From Purshia tridentata (taxonomy: Eukaryota > Streptophyta > Magnoliopsida > Rosales > Rosaceae): 64,000 nucleotides of DNA. Below are positions 26,241-38,717 of the stretch, piece by piece. The stretch spans positions 124,001-188,000 of the forward strand of contig QANT01007646.1 in assembly GCA_003254885.1 (NCBI GenBank). Reading direction: 5' to 3'. Position 1 is the stretch's first letter, and each line of letters starts with the position of its first letter. Below the pieces are notes generated by a model, which searched no databases, was not told the DNA's origin, and saw nothing but the letters and a program-made list of their open reading frames with translations. A program made the translations under genes and the position numbers.

Positions 26241-28104
26241 GGAGAAATCAAATATGGCGAAATAAAAAGAAAAATAGAAAAGAAAGGGAAACCGAAACGT
26301 AATGACGAGGGCTTTTTTCGCCCGACACGATTCGTGTGTGTGGGGAGTGAGAGACGAAACTTTTGGGAATCAGTACAGACCACGGAGAGATCGCATTTGG
26401 AACCACTTGAATTTTGTTTTGGGTGAGAGAACCACTAAATTCTAATTTATTATGCGAGTTCTATTCCCACCAAATTTGTTTTCTTTCCACTCACCCCAAT
26501 TAAGCTTTTATCATTTGCTGATTTTTTTGTTCCATCTTCTGATTATGGGTAAAACTATGTTGGTTGGACTTCCATTAAGAGTGGCTAATAAATTAGCATT
26601 ATTTTTATAAATTTTTTATAAACAGCTAACATTATTTACAAATGATAACAACTTTTCGTACGAATAATAAAATCTTTCACTTAAACGATACAAAATTTTT
26701 GCGAAAACGATAGAAACCTTTTTGGAACCCTAGGTTAAAAAGTTATAAATAACTTATAAACAATTAATATTAAAATATGTGTTTAGATAACTTTTGTTGT
26801 CACCACCATCATCCATATAATATTTGAAATTTTTTCAAACAAATTGAATTGAAAACGAACAAAACATCTTACAAGCAATAGAAACCTTTCCTTAGTACTT
26901 AGGTCAATAAGTTAGGGATAACTTATAAATAATAATGTTTTGATTTTTTTACAAATATTGGGAAGGAAGAATATATGAAATCTTTCACAAATGGTAAGAA
27001 CCTATCACTAACACTAGGTCAATAATTTAGGAATAGCCTATAAATTATTAAAAGATTTTATTCACTAAAATATGCCTAAAAAAAACTTATCTTCTTTTAC
27101 TTTGCTCCATTTAAGTAAAACTTTTTGCACTTTGCCCTTCAAATCCCATAAACTAAGTTTTGTCAATTTTATTTATTAGTCTAATTTTCATCTTAATTTT
27201 CGTCTGACTTTTAACATATTAAACCTGCATCAAATTTAGTAATTTTATATTCGTTTTGAAATTATGCATATTCTTTTTACAACTATATAAATATCACTTT
27301 AAATGGAGTTATAAAACTCCATATAATGGATGGAAGTGATGGAACTTGGTTTATGATAGTAATTTGTAAAGTTTTTGTATAAAGTATACATATTTAACTT
27401 TAAGTAGTAAAGTAAGAAAAATTTGTTTCAATGGGTATTTTTTGCAAATAAGTCTTATTAAAATTCTATTTATGGGTTTGAACCACTTAGACAAGTAGAC
27501 AACGGCATGACCAACAATGTTTGAATTTTTGTTTTTTTTGAAAAGATTGAAGCATGTCTCAACATTTTGCTAGTGCTATGTCAATAAATTAAACTTATAA
27601 ATGATTAAAATTTTATTTCTGGGCTTGAACCACTTCTCAAATTGGCTAGTAAATGAGAATGACAATGTTAAAAATTAAAATTGGCTAGTAAATGAGACTT
27701 TTTTTTGTATTATTTTTTTCGTGAAAACCAAGAAAATTTTCAAATTTGAATCATCATTCTCAAATAAAAAGTTATATATATACATATATATATATTTCCT
27801 CTTTTCTCCTTTTATCCTTTGTGATAAAAAATTATACAATATGGTTCATCCCTTAAAAAAAGAAAAGAAAAAAAGAGTTAATAGTACATTCGTACACCTA
27901 ATTTATGGGCTCTTTATTTACCAAATTAAAATTTATGGGCTCTTCAAAGTTCAAAAAGGCCCTTATTTTGTTGACTTATTATTTTTTCAACCCCGGGTCG
28001 TGTACTCGTCGTGTGCTGCTATGCTATATACTTGTACTTCCCGATAACGCTTCAACGACGCCGTTACCTTTTAAGCTCGTTCTCATTGCTCACTTGGACA
28101 AGCA
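26241..28104. other. Divergent intergenic region with diverged repeat copies
   Basis: Lies between the leftward LDL3 gene and the rightward WD40 gene, so it should hold both promoters. The middle (about 26,560-27,690) is strongly AT-rich and holds at least three diverged copies of a block with AGAAACCT, CTAGGT and ATAACTTATAAA. Short direct repeats of GGCTAGTAAATGAGA occur near 27643 and 27682. A TA microsatellite lies near 27775-27796. No gene was seen. Confidence 0.55.
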
Positions 28105-30629
28105 ATGAACAAGCAGAGACGGCCACCGGACCCAGTGGCTGTGCTGAGAGGCCACCGTGCCTCCGTCACAGACCTTTGTTTTCACCCTTCACAACCCCTC
28201 ATATTCACTGGGTACGATTTCAATACTCATATAGCCTACCCTGTTTAATGTCCCTCTTAATATTACCAATATGATCGAATTTGATGCCCTTTTCGCTTCA
28301 GTTCTGCTGACGGTGAGTTGCGGATTTGGGACACTCTCCAGCATCGGACAATATTCTCAGCTGGGTACTCCATAATAAGAATTTTTTTTTTCTTTTACAT
28401 ATTTATTAATAGGATTATGAAGTTGGATTTTGAAAAGAAAAAATGAAAATTGATTTGCAGGGTGCATAGTGCAGCACATGGGATTGTTTCTGTTGCTTGT
28501 AGTTCTTCAATTGGACCCAACAAAGTTCTCAGGTGCTTTTTCTTGATTTCCATTTGTATTCGTTTATTGGGTTTCGTTTTTGAGCCGAAATGGAACATGA
28601 AAATGTTGGTGTAGCCAGGGAAGAGATGGAACGGTTAAGTGTTGGAATATTGAAGATGGAGGCCTATCCAGGTTCTCAGCTAATTCTCATGACTCTAGTC
28701 TATAACTATTAGATGTTGTTGTCTACTGCGTATTGTTTATTTTTCGATTTTGGCATGTGTCTCATCAATCTTGAACCTTCATATCACCTTGGCAGGAGTC
28801 CCTCTGTTACAATCAAGACAAACTCTTACCACTTTTGTAAGCTCTCCTTGGTGAAGAGGTCTCATTTGTGTTCTACGCGAGTTGACGGGCCTAAGCATCA
28901 TGGCGAAGATGAGAGAAGGGTTAGGGAGGCTACTGATGCAGATATTCTGGATGATTGCAGAGAAAAGGTTCAAGGATTGCCCGAGCAATCTGGCACCCTT
29001 GAAGGTTTGTTGAAGTTTATGGTCTGATCAGCAAAGTTGTATATGCACTCTAGCTATTTTCTTCTAGTAGACAAGGGCTTAGACTTAGATTTATCTATTA
29101 GTATTAGAGTTTATATTTTAGTGTGTTTTTGTGTTTATTGCTCTAAGATAATTTAAAAACTAGAATAATGATAGGCAAAATTTTTGAAACAGAAAACACT
29201 CAAGTTGATGGATCTAACTATGTCGCCGTAGCAGGGGAACAGCCTTCCGAGGTTTGTATGCAACCTTGATTATGTTTACTTTTGTTTTCATGTTTTAGGC
29301 CACATTGCTCATTATCTTCATGTGGCTGATGTGTAAAGGTTGAGATTTGGGATCTTAATACTGCAGAAAGGTTTGCACGACTACCTCAAAGCTGCACTGG
29401 TGGCTCCTCAGGTATTTCTACCAAGGAAAGAGGTCAATTCCTAATACTTCAGTTACAACCTACGTTGTTTGGACTATCACTGTTCTGTCCATTCTTTCCT
29501 GTCATTTTCATCTATTTGACATATAGCCGTTGTTTCTTGGCAGGAATGTGCATGGCAGTTCAAACATTCTCACCATCTGAATCACAGGGGTTCTTAAATG
29601 TCTTGGCTGGGTATATTCTTCTTTTCTCATCTTCTTTGTTTTATGAAACTCAGCACCTTACCAATTTATCATCTCTATGACTGCACTGGAGGTATTGCTA
29701 TAGTTTGCAAAGTTTTATTAGTATATATTAGAAAAAACACTGGTAATAATTGATATATTGGGTTGATCATTTCTCTGTCTATCTTTGTATGTGTGCGTGT
29801 GTATTACTGATCATATTCATGTCTCAAAGTTTGTGATTGTGCACTACCCATATGCAAAAATGTTATAATCATTAAAGCAGCATTGGGTTTTGGGAACTGA
29901 AATTTGTAGCCAAAATTTGTGAATTTTTGTCAGTTTGATTCGTGTAATGTGATTGTGCTTTTCTACATAGTGCAGTTATGAGGATGGTTCCATGCTTTGG
30001 TGGGATATTAGAAATCCAGGAGTTCCAATGACCTCTGTCAAGTTTCATTCAGAGCCAGGTGTGGGACCCTGAATCCAAAGAACCCCCATGTACTTTCCTT
30101 TTCTTCTCAGTATCATTTGAAACAAGGCATATTCATCATGTATCTTTCTGCAGTTCTAAGCCTATGCATTGATGGGTCATGCAATGGTGGTATCTCAGGA
30201 GCTGCAGATGAAAAAATTGTGCTGTATAGTTTGGATCATTCCATGGTAACTCACTTATCTTTGTAAGTTTGTACTACTAGACTTGTTACATCACCCTGCC
30301 TCTATGAAGTGGTTGGAAGATGTTTAAGCTGAACTAACATATAGGTTAAAACGTTACACTTTCATAGGCAAATCTTTAACCTGGCCTGTATGCAAATCTT
30401 TAAGTTGAACTAACATAAGAATGTGAATGTTCATATCATTGAAGGGTTTTTCCTTCATTTAATGGCTATTATTACAAAAATGAATTGCAATTAATATGTA
30501 AGCTGAAAGCCAACCAAGTCTATTTGGGATGATTCCTGGGCAGATCATGCAAAGGGTGGCATCACCAATCAAATAGTCTTCACTTATATGTTGCCTTTAT
30601 ATTTTGAATCAAAACAAGGAAATCATACT

Positions 30630-30683
<54 letters not shown>

Positions 30684-31588
30684 GAGGCTATATGTATAAT
30701 GTATACCCATTACCCACGATTTTCTTTTTGCTGTTTCTGCCTAGGGTACATGTGTGATAAGGAAAGAAATTATTTTGGAACGACCTGGAGTATCAGGCAC
30801 CTCCATTCGACCTGATGGCAAAATTTTTGCAACAGCTGGCTGGGACCACAGGTTGAGAACATACCTTAAGTTTAGATCTAAATGATATGTTGTACTTTAT
30901 TGCAATTATTAGTATTAATTTACAAGGACATATGCATATCATCCAGTTTCATATACTGCAGGGAAAAAAAACAAAATCAGAAACTCTCTTAATTTTTTGC
31001 AAACACAGGCCTAGCTGTGATTCTTTACGAGTCACCTTGTAGAAAAATCATATTTAATCTCCCATGATCTGCATTCTCATGTCTTTTGTTTTTTTCTTTT
31101 TCCTCTTTGATGGCAGAGTGAGGGTATATAACTATCGTAAAGGAAATGCTTTGGCAATTTTGAAGTATCACCACGCAACGGTATAGTGTTACTATTGGCA
31201 GAAGATATAAAACCAAAGATTCTCATTTTGGGCATTTTTGCGTTCATTTATCCAATTTGAGTTATAAGATATTATTATTATTATTATTTTAAAGTTCAGT
31301 GGTTACAGAACCTATTTGGTCACTTCTTTTGTTTTCCTCCAAAAAACTGGATTCCATTTTATATGACTCTGGTGTCTAATTGGGGCTTCATCATCTTTCT
31401 AAGGCCTGCTTTTGTGTAGGATAGATGCTTTATTTGGTTTTAATGCTTTACACACTATGGAGGGCCTGATTATTTGCATTTTATTGCAGTGTAATGCTGT
31501 CTCTTATTCAGAAGATTGTAAGCTAATGGCCTCCGCATCCGAAGACACAACGGTGGGACTTTGGGAACTCTATCCTCCTCGAGCTTGA
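28105..31588 (+). CDS. DSE1: WD40 repeat protein, DSE1 (DECREASED SIZE EXCLUSION LIMIT 1) type
   Basis: Thirteen exons: 28105-28211, 28302-28364, 28461-28532, 28615-28671, 28796-29004, 29193-29251, 29339-29432, 29544-29610, 29976-30058, 30154-30245, 30745-30851, 31117-31180 and 31490-31588. They join in phase to 390 residues, the size I recall for Arabidopsis DSE1 (At4g29860). It starts [16 protein letters not shown], a WD40 GH motif, and has repeated WD signatures (LRIWDT, VKCWNI, VEIWDL, LWWDIR, VGLWEL). A less conserved insert (about 100-190) sits between the early and middle blades. It should fold as a beta-propeller scaffold. In Arabidopsis the family affects plasmodesmatal trafficking and embryo development. 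Exon 4 uses the acceptor at 28614, since the AG four bases further on breaks the frame. At the exon 2-3 junction a Gly replaces the Trp I would expect. Confidence 0.92.
30634..30682. repeat. Compound (TC)n(AC)n microsatellite
   Basis: A CT run of roughly 16 units is followed by about seven CA units, within intron 10 of the DSE1-like gene. Likely length-polymorphic. Confidence 0.9.
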
Positions 31589-34500
31589 TTATATGATCCT
31601 TAGCATACTGGCTTCCTAGGGTCAACATAACTTTGTGTTTCCTTGTACTGTATTAGAAGAGCAACAAGAATCAGTATAGTTTAAACTATAAAGCTTTGAG
31701 AAAAATTTGAAAGGGAAAAAAAAAGTAGAGGAAATAAAAACCTCTGTTAGAGCCTATATAAGCTCAACGCTAAGGATCGACCATGGCCTCCCCGCCTCTC
31801 GTTTTCGTGACGAAGCATGTTCTATTCAATGAAAGTGGGCTCGCTTGTCCACCCTACTGCATATGACCCAAGTATTCATGTGTGTTTGGTTTAAATTTTG
31901 AGGGTCTGGGAGGGGGAGAGGGGGAAAATGAAACTCTTGCTTCATCTTGGATTTTATTTTCCCAAAATTAATTCTGCTATTATTTTGAAATGTTATCTCT
32001 ATTATCATTCTTTAAATAAATGATAGATGACGTATAATTGGCAAACTGACATTTTTCATTTTCAATTCATACATAACCCAAACATGAGCAGTAAAAAAGG
32101 GTAATTCATGATTTACTTTCTCAGGATTACCAAACACAAGAAATAAAATTTCACATTTCCTTTCTCTCAAAATATGCAAAATAATTTATTTCTCAGGAAA
32201 TTAATTCTGTCAACCAAACAGGCCTGAGAGTAAAATAGTTCAGCCGAAAAAGAATGAAGAAGAAAGTTATTAACGTAAAAAAGAAACCTTGCTAGCCCAT
32301 CAAAACCAATAACTGGGTTTGGGCTTGGGCTTATATTGAGTTGAAAAACTGACTGAGCCTTGGGCCCAACTGGTTATCCTGCTTTCCTTTTCCTCTTTTT
32401 TATCAAATTGCCTGATTTTTCTTCGTACATTTTCAAGGTTAGAGGAACATATGTAACAAAAAATAAAATAGATTAGAGGAGCATCAAACATATTCATTTT
32501 TTCAACTACTTATATTGCGATTTACAAGTTACCTGAAAATGAGATGTAACGCCAGCAATAATGCTAGTGTTTTTATTTTTTAATTAGAAGAGTTATTCAA
32601 ATTTGATATTTTCAAACGTTGTAATTATTTGAAAATGTATTATTTTAATTATCTTATTTTTAATTTTTTTTGTCACTTAGCCCAAACTCAAGAGTCAAGA
32701 CAAAAAAAAAAGGTTGAAAATTTGGACCAGTGATTGTGTACGTGTGTAATTGAAGGTTGCACATCAGTGCCAAACCCGCTTTCAGGCCCACTTCTGTAGA
32801 TTCAGTCCATCGCTTTCAGATCCAGTGCCAAATTCTGATACAGGGACAGGGTCATCTCTCTCTGCAAGCCAGTGATGGTGAGTGATGGCCATGGTAGGGA
32901 GATTATTGCTTCAAAGTTATTAATTTGTTTAAAAAATTAATTAAAGAGCCACCATTCTTGATTATTGGTGGACCAACATCATCAGTCTTCAAATATTTTT
33001 AAATATTGTTTAATCACAAATAGCAGCCATGGAAGAAGTTGCACGTAGTTTATGAATTTCACAACTCTTTTAACTTTTCCGTCTTCATAATTATACAATG
33101 AGAAAGAGACATTACACCTGTTATATGAAATTTTCACTCGCAATTATATGAGTCGTCCTTTGAAATTAGATGGGGTCATAAATGGTAAAATCATAATCTG
33201 AACCATGTGGTTTTCTTAAAATGAACAAGGAATGCTTAGGTTTTTCCATAAGGCAAACAAATAAATCATGGACCAGTTTAATGTTGTACCCCAGGGGGTC
33301 CCACTGATAAAGAATGTGTCTGTGTAGCTGGTTTTGTTGCTTCGTAAGTTGTAACACCGTGTAAAACTGTAGATGAACGGGTGGTTCATTTGCCTAAAAA
33401 AACGAGCCCCATTTTCTTTCGGTTGGGATGTGAATTGCATAATTTGCATTGATGTGAATTGGGTGATAGAGTGGTCATTCTCCTACCCATGTGCTCTTCT
33501 ATATCCTTCGATCTCAAACCTTTCAGATCTATATATGATTGACATCCGACTTTGTCTTCATAATCATGGGCCAGAGGAACAAAATTTAATTCAAAACCCT
33601 TCCATTATGAAGAAGTTCATTTTCAATTACTTTCCTTCTGTTCGCTAACAGCCTAACAAGTTGTTCAGAATTAAGATCATTAATTTGGAGAACTGTATTT
33701 TTGGTATAAATATAATATAATATTTAACCACATCTAATGATAGAAAATCTATACCCTAATAGTAAAAAGATGAATTCGTCAAATATTCAAAAGTTAAAAA
33801 AATACGTAGTTATCTTACATGCAGTATATGACATAAATTTTGGAGATGTACGGGTGCTAGAAAGTACATGTTGATTTAGTTAGGAAGACATCATGGATTA
33901 ATTAGGCTAAAGCAATAGTGAGGGTATTTACTTGCGTGCATTGTAAGGGTATTGATTATGATAATGTAAGAGTTGGACTCTTCTCTCTTAAACCCACCAC
34001 TATTGAAAAAAAACAAGGGGATTGCTTCTGGATCGTTCCCGAACATATGAATTCAGAGTCATACAAGGTCTTTAATGGCAACCCCTTTCAGCAACGAAAC
34101 TCCAAAAGAACAAGTCATGGACTTGAGTCTTGAAATGCAGAACAATTCAAACCAGATACGCCAGGGAGAAAACAGATAGCGCAAAGGAAAAGACGTTTGG
34201 AACCTGTTTTCCTTTCTGAATTAATTAATAATTATCTGAATTACTTTATCAAGTTGAACCTTGTTGCTTTGCTTGTGTGGAAATATTGCGCCAACTCTTC
34301 TAGTTAATCCCAAAAGGCTAAAAAATACCAGTCATATTCTGAAGCACCAATCTTCAAAGCGAAAGCAAAGTGGACCAAACAAGAGGAAAAAAAAAACATA
34401 AAGATGCTGACTCCATTTGTGTATTATATATGGACATCACATAACATCAAAATGTATAATATATTATATGTTTGTGAAAATGATGCAGCTGAGCTGTGAG

Positions 34501-36940
34501 AGGATTGGAATATGTCTATAGGATAAGGTTCAGTATAAATTAAAAGAAAAAAAAAAAGGCTTATCACATCCGTATTTGAAATTAAGCATAAAATAATTTT
34601 AAAAACTGTTTTCTGGCACTATAGTTTAGTCCAAAATATGCTTGGCTGCTGCTCATATAACAGAATGGTTGAATGCTTCTGGTGCTTATAGGTTCATGAA
34701 TCAAAGCTAGGTTTGAATTTGATTTGGTCAAAAAGCATGCATGGTTAATTATTTGGTTGTTCATGAATTAAGAGCTTTTTTATGGTTGATGCATGTATAA
34801 TTAATTTAGTCCTTGGAATATACAAAGACCAACAAGCGAACAGAAAAATTGTGGGTGATGAAACTTAGCACAAGAGTGGATCAAGACTCGAACTAAGAAT
34901 ATTCAGGCGCAGAGTGTTATATATACTAATTATTTATACATCTCAACTAATTCAGCTGATATAAAAATGATGAAATTGGCCAGATCGATTATTCATCATT
35001 GAAAGAATATATAAGATCACAACAGAATACGTACTAATCATAAATTAATTTATTGGCAGAATTGGTTTGCCTGGCCAACCGTATCAATAAATTACTGATC
35101 ATTAAGCCTCAAATGTGACACACAACCATCATAATAAATTAAAGGCATCTATCATTTAAATACAATAAATAATGAATCATGTTTTGGTCTCATTTTGTTT
35201 GAATTGACAAAATTGATATAAATATTTAAAAAATCCAATAATTTTCCACTATTTTTTTTATTCAGAATATTTTATCTGCCATAATTCAAAACAGATATGC
35301 TCTGTTAAAACAGAGCTTTACAGTTTGTCAGCACCGAAAGGGATATCTGAACTAATTAAGCTAATTAAGCTAATTAAGCCACCCTAGCAAAAAGAAAATT
35401 CGATTTCTTCATGGAAAAGCTTTGACGCCAAAATGGGTAATTAAAATTCACATAAATTAGGCCAGGGTGTGCCAACTAATAATCCATGCTAGCTTTTAAA
35501 ATTTACGACAAATAATTGCTTAATAGTTTTACATTTTCACCCTCGAAGTGGTCTCATATCATAAGCAAGCCCATAAATTTTTGCATGGTATTATATAAGA
35601 AACGACAATTTACTTTTCGTTCTAGTCGAATTCGAAGTCATTTTTTCATCATGTTTTGGTAGTAACGGGGTCAGCAAATTATTTAAGTACTTGTTACATG
35701 ATAAAAAGTTCGAGAGTAGCGTATAGGTCGTAGTACGTAATAAATTAAACTTATTCTTTCATAAAAATGAAATTTTCTTGTATGCCAAACACTGGAAAAA
35801 AAATTCATAATAACTTATTATTTACTATAAAATATGAGGCTAAGAAAAGTTTATTGGATTCCTCAGTTTATAGTTGGGAATCTTAGGATCAAAGAGCTAC
35901 CTGCCAACCCGTAGCTTTACAAAAATCGTCGGCAGCAATTATATACACATATATTATGTGTGTCCTTTAAAAAAAGAAAACTATATAAGCCAATAGGGTT
36001 ATCGATGGTTTATTTGGTTTACAACATGTGCATGTACCCATACGAGAGAGTGACCCAACTAGTAGGACAAGACACATAGATCAATTGGACAAAAACAAAA
36101 GCAAAAAATATATATATATATATATATATTTATATAGAGAATTAAAGAGAAGAGGAAATCCAAATGAAAGAGCATACCAATTAAAAAGAATACAATCATA
36201 AGATTTAAATTTACACATAAAAAGAATCTCTGATCATATCTTTGTAATGTCGTAGGAAATTAAGACAAATTTATATACGAACAAATGAATTAGTATATAT
36301 CCCCTAAGGGACTAAACAATGTTAAGAGAGAACTCGAGCTAACGGCTCTATTATTAATTATTATAGTAAAATGTTTCACCGACTATGCAGTAGAAGAATC
36401 AAGACAGGAAAAAAAAAAAAAAAAAAAAANAGCGATCAAAAAGATAATTATTCAAGTCGACTTGAGTATGGCTGTTTTTTTTTTTGTTGGTTGACTGGGG
36501 GACTTAGGCCCAAAACAGAGTATGCCTGTTTCTGCTATAAATCCTAAACGCCTCTTTCTTGCACGTGGACGTATTCAAGCTTCTGCTCTCTCGCCTTTCA
36601 CCAGAATACGTAGGTGCTTAGATATTTATAAGAGATTCTTTTGTGTAACCAATACATCATTAAATAGTATAATTAATTTATGTAATAATATTAATAGATG
36701 TTATCAATATGATATTATATAAAATAAAAAAAATATGTGGTTCAGTAATATCTTTATACTATGAGTTGATTATATTACATGATAATATATTAGTTAAAAA
36801 AATAATAATTTCAAGTCTAGCAACAGTACATTATTAAAAGCGCGAAACTACTCCCTTTTTGGTAAATTTAATACCAATGGTCCTCTCTCTCTTCCTCTCG
36901 TCTGGTCTTCTCTCTCTCTCTCTCCTGCTGACCCAGATGA

Positions 36941-37185
36941 TAAGATATGTGACATATATATAGTGTGAATATACAGTTTTCATCATTGGGAGCTAGCTTT
37001 TTTTTTGGCCAGGATCATTGGGAGCTAGCTTAATTAAGCTTAATTGGACCAAAATGAGATATAGTACGTACAAGACTAAGATATATGACATATATATAGT
37101 GTGAATATACAGTTTTCATCATTGGGAGCTAGCTTAATTAAGCTTAATATATTGGACCAAAATGAGATATAGTACGTACAAGACT
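36941..37185. repeat. Tandem duplication, units of 136 and 109 bp
   Basis: Unit one (36941-37076) and unit two (37077-37185) are nearly identical, both running from TAAGATAT through GTACGTACAAGACT. Unit one carries an extra block in which ATCATTGGGAGCTAGCTT is itself repeated around a T run. Unit two carries a short extra ATATAT-type insertion. The high identity implies a recent event. Confidence 0.9.
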
Positions 37186-38274
37186 CACTTAAAATGTACA
37201 CATCAAAAAGATGTCCAGAAAAAATAAATTAATTAAAAAATGCAATTGATTACATTATTAATTATTAGTTAGAACCATGCATATGATTCATGCGGTCGCC
37301 CCCAAGTCACCATCTATTTACTTTAAATTCGTGATATAAGAATTTAATATTGTTACTGATTTAATTGGAAAGCCCTCCAAAGTACGTCAGCTCCCAATCA
37401 TTGAATACACATACCATAGGCATATACGTACATACATACATTGCATCTAATTATATTTTTCAATCCACAATTAATATGATAGAGTAATTTCCAGATGCAT
37501 ACAAAATATCACTGCACTACGCTAGGTTCTGTAGTAGTAAATAAGTCCTAATTTTTAAAGGATAATATTTATAATTTCAAACATATTGTTTCAATGTTTT
37601 CACTCTTTCGGACTAGAATTTCGATATTTTGACCAACATTACTGTACAAGTTCTGCATTCAATCTTGACTCTTTAAAATGATCAAATTTTCCTACCAGGC
37701 AAAAACGAAATTGATTTCATCAGCCAACGAAAAATTTAACAAAACAAAACAAGAGAAAAATGAATAACTGAAAACAAAGAAGGAATTCATTGCACCAAGC
37801 CAGCTTTTGCTGAGAGAAAGAACCCAATTACAAAAAATTCAAAATGGTCTTACATAGTGGTTAGTGGTTGGGGCTCTTCACTTATTGTAATTATTTTTGG
37901 GTTTTGTGATAATATTATAAAAGAAATTAGAGTATTTAACGGAAATATAATAACACTAAGTGAAGAGGCTTAATACTTTAAAAATTACCATACAAGCAAA
38001 GTTATATTTTTTCAATATGAGATCTATATGGCTTCACGTGCAGCGTCGTCACACTGTCACTTGAACCAAATACGTTAATGACTAAAATTAAGTGATCAAT
38101 GTGAAAATATGTGTGAGTAATAATTTCATATTTATAAAGGACTTTAAACTACAAATACAAGCAAAATTTAACACACTAGAAAACTAACGGTATAAGTAAT
38201 CCTATATAGTCTTGGGGTGCAAGAAAAGTAAACAAAAAATTAAAATTCATTTGAATTTTTTGAATATCTTGTTA

Positions 38275-38455
38275 CTCAGCGTGAAAATAAAAAAAATTAA
38301 TTAGACTGTATCAGCGTGAAAATTAGATTGTATCAAATCAACGTGAATATTTTGTAAACGTGCATGAATATCTTTTTATCAGCGTGAAAATTAAAAAAAA
38401 GTAGATTGTATCAGCATGAATAATGAATATCTTGTTTATCAACGTGAATATATTC
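38275..38455. repeat. Degenerate tandem repeats of a GCGTGAA-containing motif
   Basis: The motif TATCAGCGTGAAAATTA, or variants with AACGTGAATAT or AGCATGAATA, recurs about seven times with irregular spacing. It lies upstream of the glyoxal-oxidase-like gene, about 300 bp before its start codon. Confidence 0.7.
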
Positions 38456-38603
38456 CTTGTTTTTAGCTTTTTAACGAGCTACCTAAAAGAACCAAAAAAG
38501 AAGAGGAGGCTAGGTAGAGCGGTCGCTTTCACTGACCGGATGCCGTGTCCCGTGTGTTTACATGCATGTGGGTACTCTCCCTCTCTCTGTGTCTTTCTTC
38601 CTG

Positions 38604-38611
38604 TATTTAAA
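38604..38611 (+). promoter_or_regulatory. Probable TATA box of the glyoxal oxidase gene
   Basis: TATTTAAA lies about 110 bases before the ATG at 38718 and follows a CT-rich stretch. That places the transcription start near 38,637 with a leader of about 80 bases. Confidence 0.55.
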
Positions 38612-38717
38612 GAGGGGCACAGCATCGAGCAATTTCCCCAACCCAAAAGAAAACAAAGCTGCAACAAAGTATTAAGAAAGGAGGCCAATTAAGTGACCAA
38701 TAGAACACACAGAAACA

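Larger units (their letters stand above)
31589..38600. other. Seven-kilobase gene desert
   Basis: After the DSE1 3'UTR (probably ending near 31,700) no coding region longer than a chance frame was found on either strand. The stretch is AT-rich with TA runs (36,108-36,130), a poly-A run with an ambiguous base at 36430, and an AATTAAGCT triplication near 35,351-35,380. It also holds a tandem duplication at 36,941-37,185 and degenerate GCGTGAA repeats at 38,275-38,455. Some of it may be decayed mobile DNA, but no terminal repeats or transposase remnants were identifiable. Confidence 0.6.

Noticed and set aside
28615-28619. Alternative acceptor CCAG ending at 28618 for DSE1 exon 4
   Set aside because: It shifts the frame and destroys the [10 protein letters not shown] motif; the AG at 28613-28614 keeps it.
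33918-34133. 71-codon frame in the gene desert
   Set aside because: No homology recognised, no promoter or splice context; length expected by chance.
31589-38600. Possible LTR retrotransposon in the gene desert
   Set aside because: No long terminal repeats, primer-binding site, polypurine tract or reverse-transcriptase-like translation found.
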